Of a stretch of 64,000 bases of DNA, positions 34,361 to 47,035 are shown one piece after another. This DNA is from Cheilinus undulatus. Its lineage: Eukaryota; Chordata; Actinopteri; Labriformes; Labridae. Below the pieces are notes generated by a model, which ran no database searches, was not told the DNA's origin, and was given only the letters and a program-made list of their open reading frames with translations. Position numbers and translations under genes: made by a program. Position 1 is the first letter of the stretch, and each line of letters starts with the position of its first letter. The stretch lies in NCBI RefSeq assembly GCF_018320785.1, contig NC_054868.1, positions 47,313,874-47,377,873 on the forward strand, given 5' to 3'.

Positions 34361-37300
34361 GTAACTATTTACATTACCCTACATCCATTTAATTTGAGGT
34401 ATACATAAAAAATTATTATATGATTAAGATGAGTATTCAGAATGTACATTAGCTAAAGACATACAAGACTTTAAAAATCAGCACTTGTGGCAATAGAACT
34501 GATATTTATGCATGTAAAGCTTTATTTATGTTAGACCTTGCATTGAGAAGTCTAAAACTAATGTGATATGGAGAGTTGGTGATATATTGTTACATTAGCA
34601 AAATGGTGAAGGGCCTCAAAACCGCCCCTGATTACTACAACATAATGAGGAACAGAAATGCAAACAGGGGTTAGAAATACATTAACAACTTAGGAAAAAC
34701 TGCCATGCAAAAAAATACAAGAAACCCTGCCATTTTACATATTTTTAAAAAAACGTTCTCTTTTAATATTTGTGCCACCATTAATGAACAAGCAGTTTTA
34801 ACATAAACCACAAGATGGAGTTAAATCCCTTTATTTGAGACGTAGGCATGTGTTGGAATATTATTGCCCACAAGTGTTAATCAAAATCAAACAATTTAAA
34901 CAATTTTCCGCGTATTTTTGCTTCATTGCCTTCAAACATCATCAGTAAAGGCTCTAATTTCCAGAATACAATTTAATGAAATGAAAAAAAAAAATAGGCT
35001 TATGTATTTATAAAAAACACTTTTCCTAATTCTCAATATTGCCTTGTGGACTGCATGAAAGTGATAAACGCACAAATTCCAAAAAGCTAGCGATGCTATA
35101 ATGCGACACTGATCTGGGGTGACTTTGCTAAGTATTGTGAGTGACATATTTTGTAGTAATCGTGCACCTGTTACTGTAAATCAGATTTTTGTTTTTACAA
35201 GTCATTCATAATTCAGTCGTTCTCAGGGAAAAGTTCTGTAACAATTCGGAAACTATCAATTTGCATAATAGCAGAATTTTAAGCTTATGCTAACTGTACG
35301 CTAACAGAATAACTGGTACCTGAGAGTGAAAAATATATATATATTTTATCATACTCCAACTATTTGAGCAATAAAAGTTAATTGAAATTGCATTTTTTTT
35401 TTCCAAATGTTGTCCTGACAGTTGTACAGAAATGTTACTGGGAAATTCCCAGGCCTACATGATACATTGAGTTAATCATATCAAGTAAAATGTCAAATAT
35501 TTGTCAAGATTGACCAGAATCAGACATATTTAAGTCAAAACATCTTGTAACTTTATCTTAGTTTAAGTTTTGCTGATTGGTTAGGGGAAGTACTATATCA
35601 ATAGTACAATACATCATGGCAGGTAGTAGCTTTTAAACAGTTCCATTGTCTAGACATGTAAATCCCTGCATCATCACCTCACTGATATATCTACCATTAA
35701 TATGTGTCAGATTACAAGGTTGAGTGTCATTTTTTGTCTATTTTTTGGATTGTCTCATGAACCCAACAAAGCTGTTTTTAAAATGAGAAGATTTACTTTA
35801 GTTTACAAAAGTATACGTTTCATAAAAGGGTCACAGTTTTATATAACGCCCTGCAGAGATCACTGTCTCCAGGTTATTACAGTGCTGTTGCAAAGGCAGA
35901 TATTTCCCCCCAGCATTTCCTGACTCGAGATCAGCCATTCTAAACGCCTTCTGGCATTGTCAGGGGTGCCTTTAAAATGCTTTAAAATAAACGAAGAGTA
36001 ACCATGAATGTCCATAGTTTTAAGCATCCGTAACGTATCTGAAAATTATTTTTTAATTGCCCTTTACCTGGAAAAGGCAATCCCATCAGCATTGAGGTCA
36101 AGAAATTAATAAGCTTACTCCAGTGCAGCAGGTGTGCAAAAATACCTTGAAGTATGTTTCTCGGGTCGATACAACCATTCTGGGAAGATATAGGCATTTC
36201 AGTTGTTTTAAGAGATTGTTTAAGAAATTTATTTTTCTTTAATTCTATTTCAGCAGTCATAGGAATGTTAAATGTTAGCTTTTTCTCATCAATACATTTA
36301 GTATGGGATTTTTTTAAAGGATGCCTTGAGGTTAAGATACGCTGATCTAGAGGATGCAAATGAACAGTCTTATTGAATCACAGGGCAGCTGCCTTTAAAA
36401 CAGTTATTTAAACCTTATTATTGAAAATATCAATGTGACTTTAGGTTCATGTTACTATGAGTATTGCTGAAAATATCCACTTCCCCCACCTTCTGTGTTT
36501 TTTATTTATGTCTGGACATTCAGATGGCTTAATCACATACAGCCCTGCTCTCTTTAAAATGCTAACATGGGCAGTCATAATAGCAGGGGGTGCATACATG
36601 GTGTAAAAGTTTGAAGATTTACATGTGGAACAGTTACCTGGTGGCATCCTCTGCTCCGGTACAACACAGTACGATGCAGTAACAGGTGCAGAATAAAGGT
36701 CATATTGGTCTATGGTTAGTCTTAGTCTTTGGATATGTCACTTTTACTTTGAAAGGAAATAAGGAAAATCAGTAGATCACAGTTTAGTCATGAACTGAAC
36801 CTTGGAAAAGGGAATTTGTTCTAGATTGAAAAGGCAACAAAAAAATTGGTAAATTGCTGTTAACACAAGGTGCAGATGACTTGTCCACAGACCTGTCTGA
36901 GATTTTTAAAGTGAAATAAGACTAATAATAGTCGTAATAATTAAGAGGAAGTGGTGGACTTATTTTACGTCACTGTGGCTGCAGAGTGCCTGTAGTGCCT
37001 GTACAGGAATGTTCTGAAAGGGACAATAATACATGCAATTAATTGTGATTTTCAAACACTATTATTAGTACTACGCTATTATGGAGGATTATTAACCATG
37101 CTGACAGTCCTTATATAAATATAAAACTAATATAAAAATATATCATAGGCTTGTCAGCATACATGATATCTACACCAATGTAATATCATACATCCATGAT
37201 TTAGTAAAAAGTAAAATAAAATTGAAGAATTAAAATTATGGTGAAATGCTGTTGCTGTGAAAAACCAGTGAATTACTAATGTTATGATGAATCATATTAA

Positions 37301-40300
37301 GGAACTTGACAAGTTCAAATCAGTGTCTTCAAATATGTATTTAAATTTCCTTTTGTTATGTGACAGTTCCCCCAAAATAAAACCTCAAACTTTTAGTGGT
37401 GTTCGAGCCATAATAGTGACACAAAAATCATTGTAATTCATCCCAATGTGACCTGAAGTCTGGACAAAATATCATTGTAGTAATTAGAGCAGTATTTCAA
37501 TGTATCTCCACAATAATAAACCCATATATAATGGCTGCTTTCTTGTTTCCTCTAATTGCAAAAGCTGATTGCAAGCTTGAATGCTTCTTGCATTTATTTT
37601 TTTATTTATTCCATTTGTGGTTTTCCCTCTGTGCTCATATTTTTGTAGAATTATCCTGGGTCCATCCTCCATGTCCATTGAGCCCTACTGCAAAGGTCAT
37701 GGAGAGTTTTTGGATTTGTCTTTTGAAGATATTACCAGGAGAACTTTTCTTTGTTTCAATATTTGTGCTTGAGCAAATTAAAACTAGATATATGAAATTA
37801 AAAAGCAGTATAGAATATTCTCTCCTGCAAAAATGAACTAATATAATCAGGTGTGGCATCCAGTAAAGGCATTAATAATACTGACATACACATTTCCTTT
37901 TCCCTGCTACGTAAACACATTAACACAAATGTGAATTTGCTTTCTGCTCATTACACTTGAGCTGAACTGTTGTTGTGACCCCCAGTCGTTATCTCCTCCA
38001 CATTCAGCTAAAAACTCACAAATTGCAATTCTACAGGCTCTCAGGTGCCCCAATCAGAGTGACCTGCTGACAGGCTTACAGCTGCAACACAAGGGGAAAG
38101 GATTGGATGTTTTCAGCCTGCCAGCGTGTTTATTAGTACAATACCAATTAGACTGTGTGACTAGCCTACATAATGGCTCACATACAGCAGTGCCTCATAA
38201 TGATATCACAGCAGTTGCAGCTTAATGATATTCCTGCTGTGGGATGAAATCCTTACGTCTCAATAAAGATGACAATTGTTTCCTACGAATGCAAATTTTG
38301 TGATGGCTGAAATTAAAGGTGTTTTATTCAATAGTTTTAATTGTTTACTAAGAACTGCACACTCAAAATCAATTGAATATTTGCAGTACTAACCACTTGG
38401 TGTTGTCCACACAAGTAAATAGCCTCTGATGTCTTAATTGCCCCCAAGGCCATGTCTAATTAAACCTCAGTGGGAACTAAAGCCCACTGCTTTCCAGCCA
38501 AATAGGCATACAGGCACATACGCATTGTTCTGCCACCCAGGATTGTACGCTTATTCAGGTTTAAATGTCACCGGCCTGTGAAACAATGGCATCCAAAAGG
38601 CGCATGTGCACACAGTCCCCGGGGTCAGGATTAGCATCCATTGGTGTGGCTCCATATCTGACCTTTATGAGTGGCTAAGTAGTGCTCTCCAGGGTCTCAT
38701 TTGTCTCACTTTACCCAAACATCGACTTCAACCCCCTCACCACTGTAGCCGTCTCTCTCACAGTGAAAATTTGGAGGCTGAAATTGTTGAGTTTTTCAAG
38801 TACGCCAAATAAAAAACAGATAAAATAAGCAGTTAAGCCTGTGTTAGATTCTAAACATACAGAGCAAAAACTCAAATTTGAGCTGTTAAATCAAATTTAT
38901 TGGATTTCTTGTCAAAACTGTTTCATCACACTCTAGATAAACCACATTCACTCTTCTGCTTTTGTTAGGTGAATTACACCAGAGGTTCTAAACTAGTCTA
39001 GCCTCAGGACTGTCTACCTCCTCTTCAATGAGAAACTGTCACCCAAATTTCCAAAATATTCCACCACTCACATTTATTTTACAAAAATGTTGCAGTTTGG
39101 ATCTCAGATAGAGCAAAAATGTAATTGAACAGAGGGATAAACTCATGTAAATGTTATTTATATAGGACTTTTCATACATAAAAGTGTGCAGCCTGGAGGT
39201 ACCAGTGGTTAGGCCGTGCCCCAAAGATGTAAAAAGGCCAAAAATATATCTCACAAAAAAAGCATGCAAGCCACAGTGCTACACAAAGAACTGATATACA
39301 GGAAATAATGCATAAACAACAACAATAAAAAATATTAAAAGACTAAGATAGGGAGTGAGTAAATGAAAAAAAAACTGAGAATTAAAGAGCAAATAGGAGC
39401 TCATTAAGAATCTTTGCTGCGGACATTTTAAAAATGTTATTTCTGCAGCGTGATATTAATCACCTATCCTAATACTGACTCTATGGCAGAGGTTTCAGAC
39501 ATTACAAATAACAATTTAGAAAGTGTCATCCTGTCACTAATGGTCTGGTTTGCATTTGTAGGTCACATAGACCTCAATAACAATGTCAATCTGTTTCATA
39601 ACCAGAGAAACTAGAGCTACCACCTGGTAGTAAGAATTCAGTATTCACACAGAATGATGCTGCACTGGGCCAGTAGGGACAGCTACCCCGCCCTGCCTCT
39701 TTCTGTATGTTTAAATCTTTGTGTTTCTGCTTTTTTTGACGATATTCATCAGCAGAATGTTTTATCAAGACATGCAGTTATCACCACTCATGAAATGTTT
39801 CACTCTATATTCTGTAATCATAGCAGCTGAGCTGAAGGTTTATTGTTGATGAGTAGCAGATTACAGCTGTTGCAGCAATACAGGATCATATCAGCAGCAA
39901 GATGCTGCAGAAAAATGTGGAAATAACAGTGTAAGAAGCAGTGCATTTACAGGAGGCACAAACAAGTAGATGTCTCTGACATGCAGAAGTGGTGTTTCTG
40001 TGTGATTTTTATAAAAGAAGAGAGAAAAGTGCTTTGTAAATGTACTTGGATGCCTGTATGTGGATGGCTCAGACAAGTATTATTTATGTGTGGCGCTTTA
40101 GTTGCTGAACTGTGAGGTGACAGTGGTGTGTCAAGTAGAAGGGCTGTGGTGGTTTCTGTGGTTGTAGAGTTATAGAGTTACTGTATGGGGGTCAAACTGA
40201 TGCATAAACAATGACCTTTGAACTCCACATTCTAATCAGTTTCCCCTTAAGCCCAAGTGAGAGGGTTGCAGCGATCGAACTGAAACGACAGACTGTGAAG

Positions 40301-42450
40301 GAAACAGAACAGATTTAAAACTATGACAGCCGCAGGATGATTGGCCCAGAGCTTATGTGAGTAGATGCCCATTGATGATTACTAGAGCAGGAACAGGTGC
40401 GAGGAAAGGGGGGACAGGTGAGTGAGTGGTAGCTTATGGATGAACGGGTGAAATGAAACAGTCTTGAATATATTCTAAACTTCATTTAGATGTGAAAGAG
40501 AGTGTGTGATGTGTCATTTGGTACAGCTGTTACTGTGGGTTTACAATCAACTATATGAAATTTTTATATTTTTGCAGTTTGCCATATGCTTTTAACAGCA
40601 TTTGTTCAGAGGATAGACCACTTTTTTTACAGTTCCTTGTTTTATATCCTCAGACTGAGATCACAGTTGAAACAAACTTTAGATTAATGATGTGCAGTTG
40701 TTAATTTCTGACTCTTCGTGTGATTTAGATTGTCTTGAAGTCCACCAGATCCTTAAATTGAAGTGTATTCAGTTTGATTCTTGATTTATCCCCTGTAGAT
40801 TTATGGTTTTGATTCTGATTCACATAGAGTTGTGCTGAAAATGCTAACTTTAAGGCAACTTTTTGCTGAGAAAGAAACTAAGAATCTCTTAGGATTTTCA
40901 TCAGAATTGATGCCTTTTGGTGCGTCAGTCCTGTGCAGCAAAGACAAGCATTTCTGCAGTTGTCAAGGTCTTAAAAACCAGAAAAGCTTCAACTTATGGC
41001 AACTTGCAAAGTTGGCTTCACATTGTGAATGACGGACGGTAAATGTGGCGTTTCATTAATAACAATTATGGCCGCAGAAATGACCACAGAGTTGAACCTA
41101 AACATCTGTTTGCTAAAACGGGAGGAGATTATGAGCTTTGTTAAATGAGTATTTACTGCAGAGCTATTGTATGGTGAAGCTTTTCTGTTATTTTGTGCTT
41201 CCCAAGGTGTCAGTTTGCTTTCCAGATGCCTCTTCTTTTGTCACACACATGTATTGTCAATAGATGCACATACCAATGATTTCTTTATTTATTTATATCT
41301 ATTGTTACACTGATGGGAATATGGTTTGGAGGACATCTATTACTCTGAGAGATTCTGTGTATGTGTGACTGTGTTGTGCGTGTGTGTGGCAGCCAGCTAT
41401 GTGAATGGGGTTCAGTAATGAGAAATGCTTATCAACCCTCTCCAGCCTGTCAGCCTGGTGCTATTAGCCGTTACCCCAACAATCCTACAGGTAGGCCAAG
41501 AGTGCTCGTGTTGATTCCAAACATACATATTTGTCCCTGAAAATGGGAGCAACCAGCAGACGGATTTAGTTGATTGGGATTATGGGAGCAGTAATTTGTG
41601 GAGGAAATAAGTGGTTCTTTTTTAAGGGGCCCATTAATGTGGGGAAATTAGTTTTCTTAATACCTGGGATGAAGTTGCTGTTTGAATGTAAATCAGTGTT
41701 TATACGATCGGTACACGGCTTGGTTTTAGAAACATTTTGTCGTGTTGTAGTGAAGGAAGGAAAGAGAGGAAAAGACAAGAAAGTGCAACAAAATTCAGAA
41801 GCAGTTCTTCCCTCCACACTCACTCACATTTACTCTCTCATTCTCCTGAGCTGTGTAAGCCTTGCGAGGGTGCTTTCCATCCCACCCGGTGGCTTTTGCC
41901 GCAGTGAGGCACATTTAGCATAATGCTAACAAGAACCTTGACAATTAGTTAGACAGGAGAGGTGACGCGGGGGCAGAGAGGCAGCAGGGCAGCAAGCGGA
42001 GTAAAGACGTGAATAAAGGAGGCGGGACTGTGACATTTCAGCTGCTTTAATTACTTTTCCTTTTTAATGATCACTGCTGAAAAGAAGTGGATGAATGACC
42101 TATTACTAATGAGACTTATGCTGACTTTTTACCCTTGCACAAAGAGAGCCCAATGCTTAACTGAATGGTATAAAATCTTATCTGGAGTTGAAGAATTTCT
42201 GCCTGAAACAGATGTGCTTCCTGTAAAATATCCATTTCCAGCCATTTTCTACATTTCTTATTCAGTTTAGAGTCAAAGGGGAGTGTTAAGGGATGTTTAG
42301 AACAAAATAATCTTGATGACTTTAACAGAAATTAATTGTTTTATTTTATTTTACAGGGACAGTGCACATAAATCAACTTTTCTATAAATATGCCCGAGTT
42401 AGCCAAAAGGCTAGTTTCCACCTGCAGTCCCTGACCAGATGTTAAACTTC
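34361..42450. other. Long intergenic stretch, no gene recognised
   Basis: I found no open frame with domains or matched splice sites. Around 38400-38800 and 41300-42060 the base composition is less repetitive, with homeodomain-like TAAT/ATTA words, which could fit non-coding regulatory DNA, but this cannot be shown from one sequence. Short AT-rich simple repeats occur throughout. Confidence 0.5.
39191..39261 (+). mobile_element. Internally deleted tRNA-derived SINE fragment
   Basis: The head (GGAGGTACCAGTGGTTAGGCCGTGCCCC) and the A-rich tail (AAAAGGCCAAAAATATATCTC) resemble the two ends of the SINE at 14911-15086, with the middle missing. Confidence 0.4.
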
Positions 42451-42451
42451 C

Positions 42452-42640
42452 ACCCATCCATTTTTTATCCTGTTCAGGGTCACCAGGGGCTTGAGCCTGC
42501 CCCAGCTGTCATTGGGCGAGATGCGGGGTACACCCCGGACTGGTCGCCAGTCAATCACGGGCCGACATATAGAGACAGACAATCAGGTACTCTCTCACTC
42601 ACACTTAATTAAGGGTGACCATTTAAGCTAATTAGCATGC
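42452..42640 (-). mobile_element. SINE-like repeat copy, reverse orientation, 5' part lost
   Basis: This is the reverse complement of the family at 4335-5087 and 55709-56071. Shared blocks are CCATCCATTTTTTATCC (tail side), GGGGTACACCCCGGACTGGTC, GCCAGTCAATC and CATATAGAGACAGACAA. Similarity fades after about 42640, so roughly the front half is missing or diverged. Confidence 0.7.
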
Positions 42641-43169
42641 TGTAAACAGAGTGCAAGCAATGCCTGGCAATTAACAACAACTAAAAACTATGTATAGATA
42701 CAACGTGTCATTTAAGAGGGCAGAGAAGGAGCCATGGTCACAGGACGGCCTGATCCAGGCAGATTCACACACATGTTCCTTCCATTTTTTGACGATGATT
42801 TAACTATACTTTGGGGGATTTTCAGTGCCTTTAATTTTTTTGTACCCATCCCCTGACTTATTCTTTTCAACAGCCTTTTCCCTGAGCTGCAAGTTGTTCT
42901 TTTGTTGTCATGGTGTAATGGTAGCCATGAATAGTATGTAGCATGTAGTCTAAATTTCCCAAACTCCAGTATGCTGTGGCCCATTTTGATTCCTGAGAAT
43001 TTTCTGTGACCCACTGAATGCTTCGCTTTCACATGCATAAACATTACCTGCAAAGTCTTTGTGAAGTCACAAAGTACGATTAATGAGCCACTGCCTTTAA
43101 TTTCTTTTAATTAGGCGTCTGCAAAGTCACTGAAATTTTCTTTTCTGATATGTATTTCTTTAAAGGTAC

Positions 43170-43566
43170 CAGTGTTAATTTCGTCGACTAAAACTATGAC
43201 TAAAAATGTTTGTCAACAGCCTTTTTTTCCATGACAAAAACTGGACTGACAAAAATACATCTGTGATGACTAAAACTGACAAAACTAAGTTTAGCTTTCA
43301 TCAAGATGACTAAAACTAGACTAAAATGTGATTTAGTTTTTGTCTGACGTTCAAAACCCGTGGAAGGTGGATATAACACACTACCATGACTTGGTACCAG
43401 ATTTAGGCAAGAAAATAAATGCTTGGACTAAAAGTAAAGACTAAAATGTGAGGACTTTTTATGGATTAAAACTAAAATGTTTTGAGTTTTCGTCAACTAA
43501 AAAGACATTTCGTTTAAAGATCAAAACTAAGACTAAAATTAAAAATAGCTGCCAAAATTAACACTG
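43170..43566. mobile_element. MITE of about 400 bp with 8-bp target duplication (hAT-type)
   Basis: The ends are CAGTGTTAATTTCGTCGAC at 43170 and ...GCCAAAATTAACACTG ending at 43566, inverted relative to each other. The flanks are AAAGGTAC (43162-43169) and AAAAGTAC (43567-43574), an 8-bp duplication with one mismatch. The interior is rich in GACTAAAA words on both strands. It has no open frame. Confidence 0.75.
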
Positions 43567-43759
43567 AAAAGTACCATGAAGCCCAGTAAACTCCTCCAAA
43601 GTAGCATTGAAGTTTCTGAAGACACTGATAAATTCTTAAATTTGGGAAGTGAGTGGCAAAGTAGAATGTTTAACAAAGTATCTCTAGATTATCCAACACC
43701 AGTTAAACCAAGACACCGGCTGTATGCAACAGACAAAGTAATTGATAAAATCCTGACAT

Positions 43760-44176
43760 GAGTTAAAACGTCTGCCTGTGTTTTGTTACTTCTTAGACTT
43801 AAAATAATAGCATATAATAAAGTACTTCATGATCATTTAAAAAGTGATTTATCTTTTTAATTCACTTGAGACAAATTCACTGCACTCAGGTGATCCCCAT
43901 TTCATTAACTGTGAGACTACTAGCACCTATAGCCAGGACCCTGTTGAATTAGGTCAGTCACTTTAAAGGGGGTGAATATTTATGCAATCACTTGTTTTAC
44001 ATTACATATTCCTATTTAATTGACTTTACTTTGTAGAAATCTGTTTTCAGTTTGACGTTAAAGAGATTTTCTGTATGTTTTGTCAAAAAAGTCTAATTTT
44101 ATTGGCCATAATTGAAAAAAGTCAGTAAAAAGAGTAAAACGTCCAAGGGGGTGAATACTTTTTAAAAGCACTGTAA
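43760..44176. mobile_element. Terminal fragment of a Tc1/mariner-like element
   Basis: GGGGGTGAATATTTATGCAATCACTTG at about 43968 and AAGGGGGTGAATACTTTTTAAAAGCACTGTA ending at about 44176 are typical words near one end of common fish Tc1-like relics. No transposase frame remains. Confidence 0.55.
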
Positions 44177-44179
44177 AAG

Positions 44180-45430
44180 CTACTATGACCTGAAACTTCA
44201 CTCCTGAAACTGCACTTCAAAGTTTAAGGAATAAGGATGAAAAAAAGAGTACAGGTGACATTGGACTGTTGGTCCTGCCTAAAATGTCACAAACTTATTA
44301 GTACATATGACTGATAGTTAAAGCTGAGATTTACAGCCGATATTAATCGGCTGTAGAAATGAGAGAAATGTCCATAGCTGTCAATACTGATAATTATGGT
44401 TTTAAGCTAATATTTGCTGATAATGATATGCCAGTAATTTCATGCATCCATCTAAGACTGGCTGTTCCACTGTGGCATAGTTGTCACATCGTATGAGGTT
44501 GGTTTCCCCGATAGGTACCATTTGGATTTAAATGGTAATTTTGTATTCACAACATGTGCCTTCTAATTTAAGACACAAATTAACTTAAAAATTTTAAGGT
44601 ATCTTTATAGTAATCATCAGTGCATTTTAGATTTGGCTGGGTATTATTCTCTTTAATCCAGTAAATAAAGCCTTTAGTGTTATTACACTGATCATTTTAT
44701 GTTTATATTCATGAGTGGATGGATGAGTGATGAGGCAAGTGTGCATCATCAAATACATTTAAGACAAAGAAACCCTTAAAAGCAGAATACCCACAACTCT
44801 TCTGTGGATGAGTTAGAGCTTTATGCAGCTGAACTGCATGTGTGACTACAGGCCCCCAGAGCAGTGAGACAACCATCCCCACAAACCCCTCGACAAAAGG
44901 GTTAATGCTAGCTTCAGCATTGCTGTAGATAGATATCTGAAATGTAGCTCAAAGTGAAGCCAGTACCCTCTACTTTTTTGATAAATGTTTGATGTTGAAA
45001 TGACTACATCTGGAAATGTTAAATACAAAAACATTCACTGTATTTGCCCCAGAAAAAAATGTAGAAATAAATGGCATCAGACCAAATATTTGATGTTAAC
45101 ATGATTAAACAGTGGCCTGTCATTTGGCTATTATAAGCAATTTCACAACTGACCTGTGAGACCATCAACCCCATTCTCTTAATGTTGAACTATCCCAGCA
45201 CTATGAGACCAGAGGTTGTCATGAACATATTGAAGGGGAAATGAGTAAACCCAGAATTTATTTCATTGCAGTGTTGATTTTGGCTGCTATTTAAAATCCA
45301 GTCTCTTTCTTTAGATTAAAATGCCTTTAACCATTTATGGGGAACCAAATATGGTTACTTCAGTAAACTTCTATCGTGGCCTTCCCCAAACTCGCTGTGA
45401 TGCAGTAGAACTGGGAGGATTTTTCTCAGC
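44180..45430. other. Intergenic DNA, no gene recognised
   Basis: AT-rich sequence with only short open frames and no clear repeat ends. Confidence 0.45.
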
Positions 45431-45439
45431 CTATCAGTG

Positions 45440-45850
45440 GAGATCACTCAACATTGTCATCTCATATTTCCAATTTAGTGTCTCATAATTGAGCTTACAC
45501 CTAGGATTTTGACTTTTTATTTCATATTTTGACCTTTGACCTCAAATCATGATTTTTTTTTTCTTCAATTTTTTTATTTTGACCTTTTAAAAACATTATT
45601 TTGACTTTTAATTTCAAATTTGACCTTTTGAACTAATAAGTTTGACTTTCTATCTCAGATTTAGAACCTTTAAACTTAGCAATTTTACATTTTTTTTTTA
45701 GCTCAGATCTTTTTTCCCCCTTAATTTCTTACTAGTGAAAATGAAGTTGGCAGGTTATGGTTAAATGTTGACCCTGTTAGGCTATCAGCTTAGACCAACA
45801 TTCAGAGTCTGACCCCTGCTGTGACTGAGTTTCCCCCTTTTCCAGGGTTT
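45440..45850. mobile_element. Truncated copy of the 7171-8320 hAT-type family
   Basis: The interior words (TTTGACCTTTTAAA, CTCAAATCATGATTTT) match the tandem array of 7171-8320. The block GTTATGGTTAAATGTTGACCCTGTTAG and the end CTGACCCCTGCTGTGACTGAGTTT also match. The left end and target duplication are missing. Confidence 0.65.
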
Positions 45851-46017
45851 ATATTTTGAATTTCAAAGCATTTCAATGAGTTCCCTATAAACGGGTAAGA
45901 TTTGGTCACATTTTAGCCATTTTCACTCTTGAAAGTCTAGATTTAGTCAATAAAATCATACATTTTAGTCTTTACTATTAGTAAAAACATACATTTTCTT
46001 TGTATTAATGTATAAGC

Positions 46018-46348
46018 AGTGTTGTTTAATTAATATAGATGTAAAATTCTTATAAATCAATAATCAATACTTTAAAACTTATACTAAAGAAAATTCTGAC
46101 GTACCTTGAACGTCCTTTTTCCTCATCTCTGCATGTGTTTTTACAGATTATACACACAGTGGAGAAATATCCTGGGGTTTGAATGTCCAACAGTGCAGCA
46201 AATCTTTCTAGTCTCATTTTAGTGTCCTTCACGAAGAGTTTTTACTAGTAAGATCTGTTTTTAGCTAGTCTTAGTCTTGTCTTCCTCATGGAAAAAATGT
46301 TAGCCAACTGATATTTTTAGTCATAATTTTAGTCAACAAGATTAACTG
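46018..46348. mobile_element. Diverged reverse copy of the 43170-43566 MITE
   Basis: The end GTCATAATTTTAGTCAACAAGATTAACTG, inverted, resembles the start of 43170-43566. The adjacent CCTCATGGAAAAAATGTTAGCC also matches inverted. The left end (CAGTGTTGTTTAATTAA near 46018) is plausible, but no target duplication is visible. Confidence 0.5.
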
Positions 46349-47035
46349 TTTAACTGGTATTTAAAGATCATTTTCTTTTAATTTACTAGAACCACAACCA
46401 CATGGCTAAAGGCTATCAAGTGAAAGCTATCTTGAGAGATAGTGTAAATGTTGTCCTGAGCTTTCTTTCAATAAAACATTACCTTTTATGAACTGAAACC
46501 GTGGTAATCCAGTTTCTCTATTCATCAAAGCTACTGTAATCTGGTGAAGCAAATAAAGAAGACATGGCTAAACTACATTTCTTGAAAGATTTCCAGCCAA
46601 GCTAAGCAGGAAAGCAGCAAATTAACCATTTAATTTTGAAGATAATTCATGTTAAGTGTTTTCAGAACATATATTTTGTCTTGAAATGCTTAAAATAGTG
46701 TTTTTTAACCTTTCTTTCCCATACATTAGAAGCCAGTTGCAGAAAATACACCTTCATTTGGTCAGCTTCACTGTATTAAAGCTCTCTGCCTTTGTTAGTG
46801 AGACAGAAGAATACAGTTTATGTGTTATTGAAATGAACTGTACGTCAAAGATACGCTGATAGTGTGAAAGACTGGCTTTATTCTATTTGCAGGAACATGA
46901 ATATTGGTCAAACGCTGCTTATTCTTTTGCTAATGATGTGTGTTTTTCAGGGGCAGATCTCATTGGAGTGGATAACAGCTGCTGCAGAGGATTGAGAGTG
47001 TGACAGTGAAACATGTATATGTGATTTTCAGGCAG

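Noticed and set aside
36000..36360. Minus-strand open frame of 125 codons
   Set aside because: AT-rich lysine- and leucine-heavy composition without domain or conserved motif; likely chance.
41570..41923. Open frame of 117 codons
   Set aside because: No recognisable domain, no splice partners, and an equally long shadow on the other strand; likely chance.
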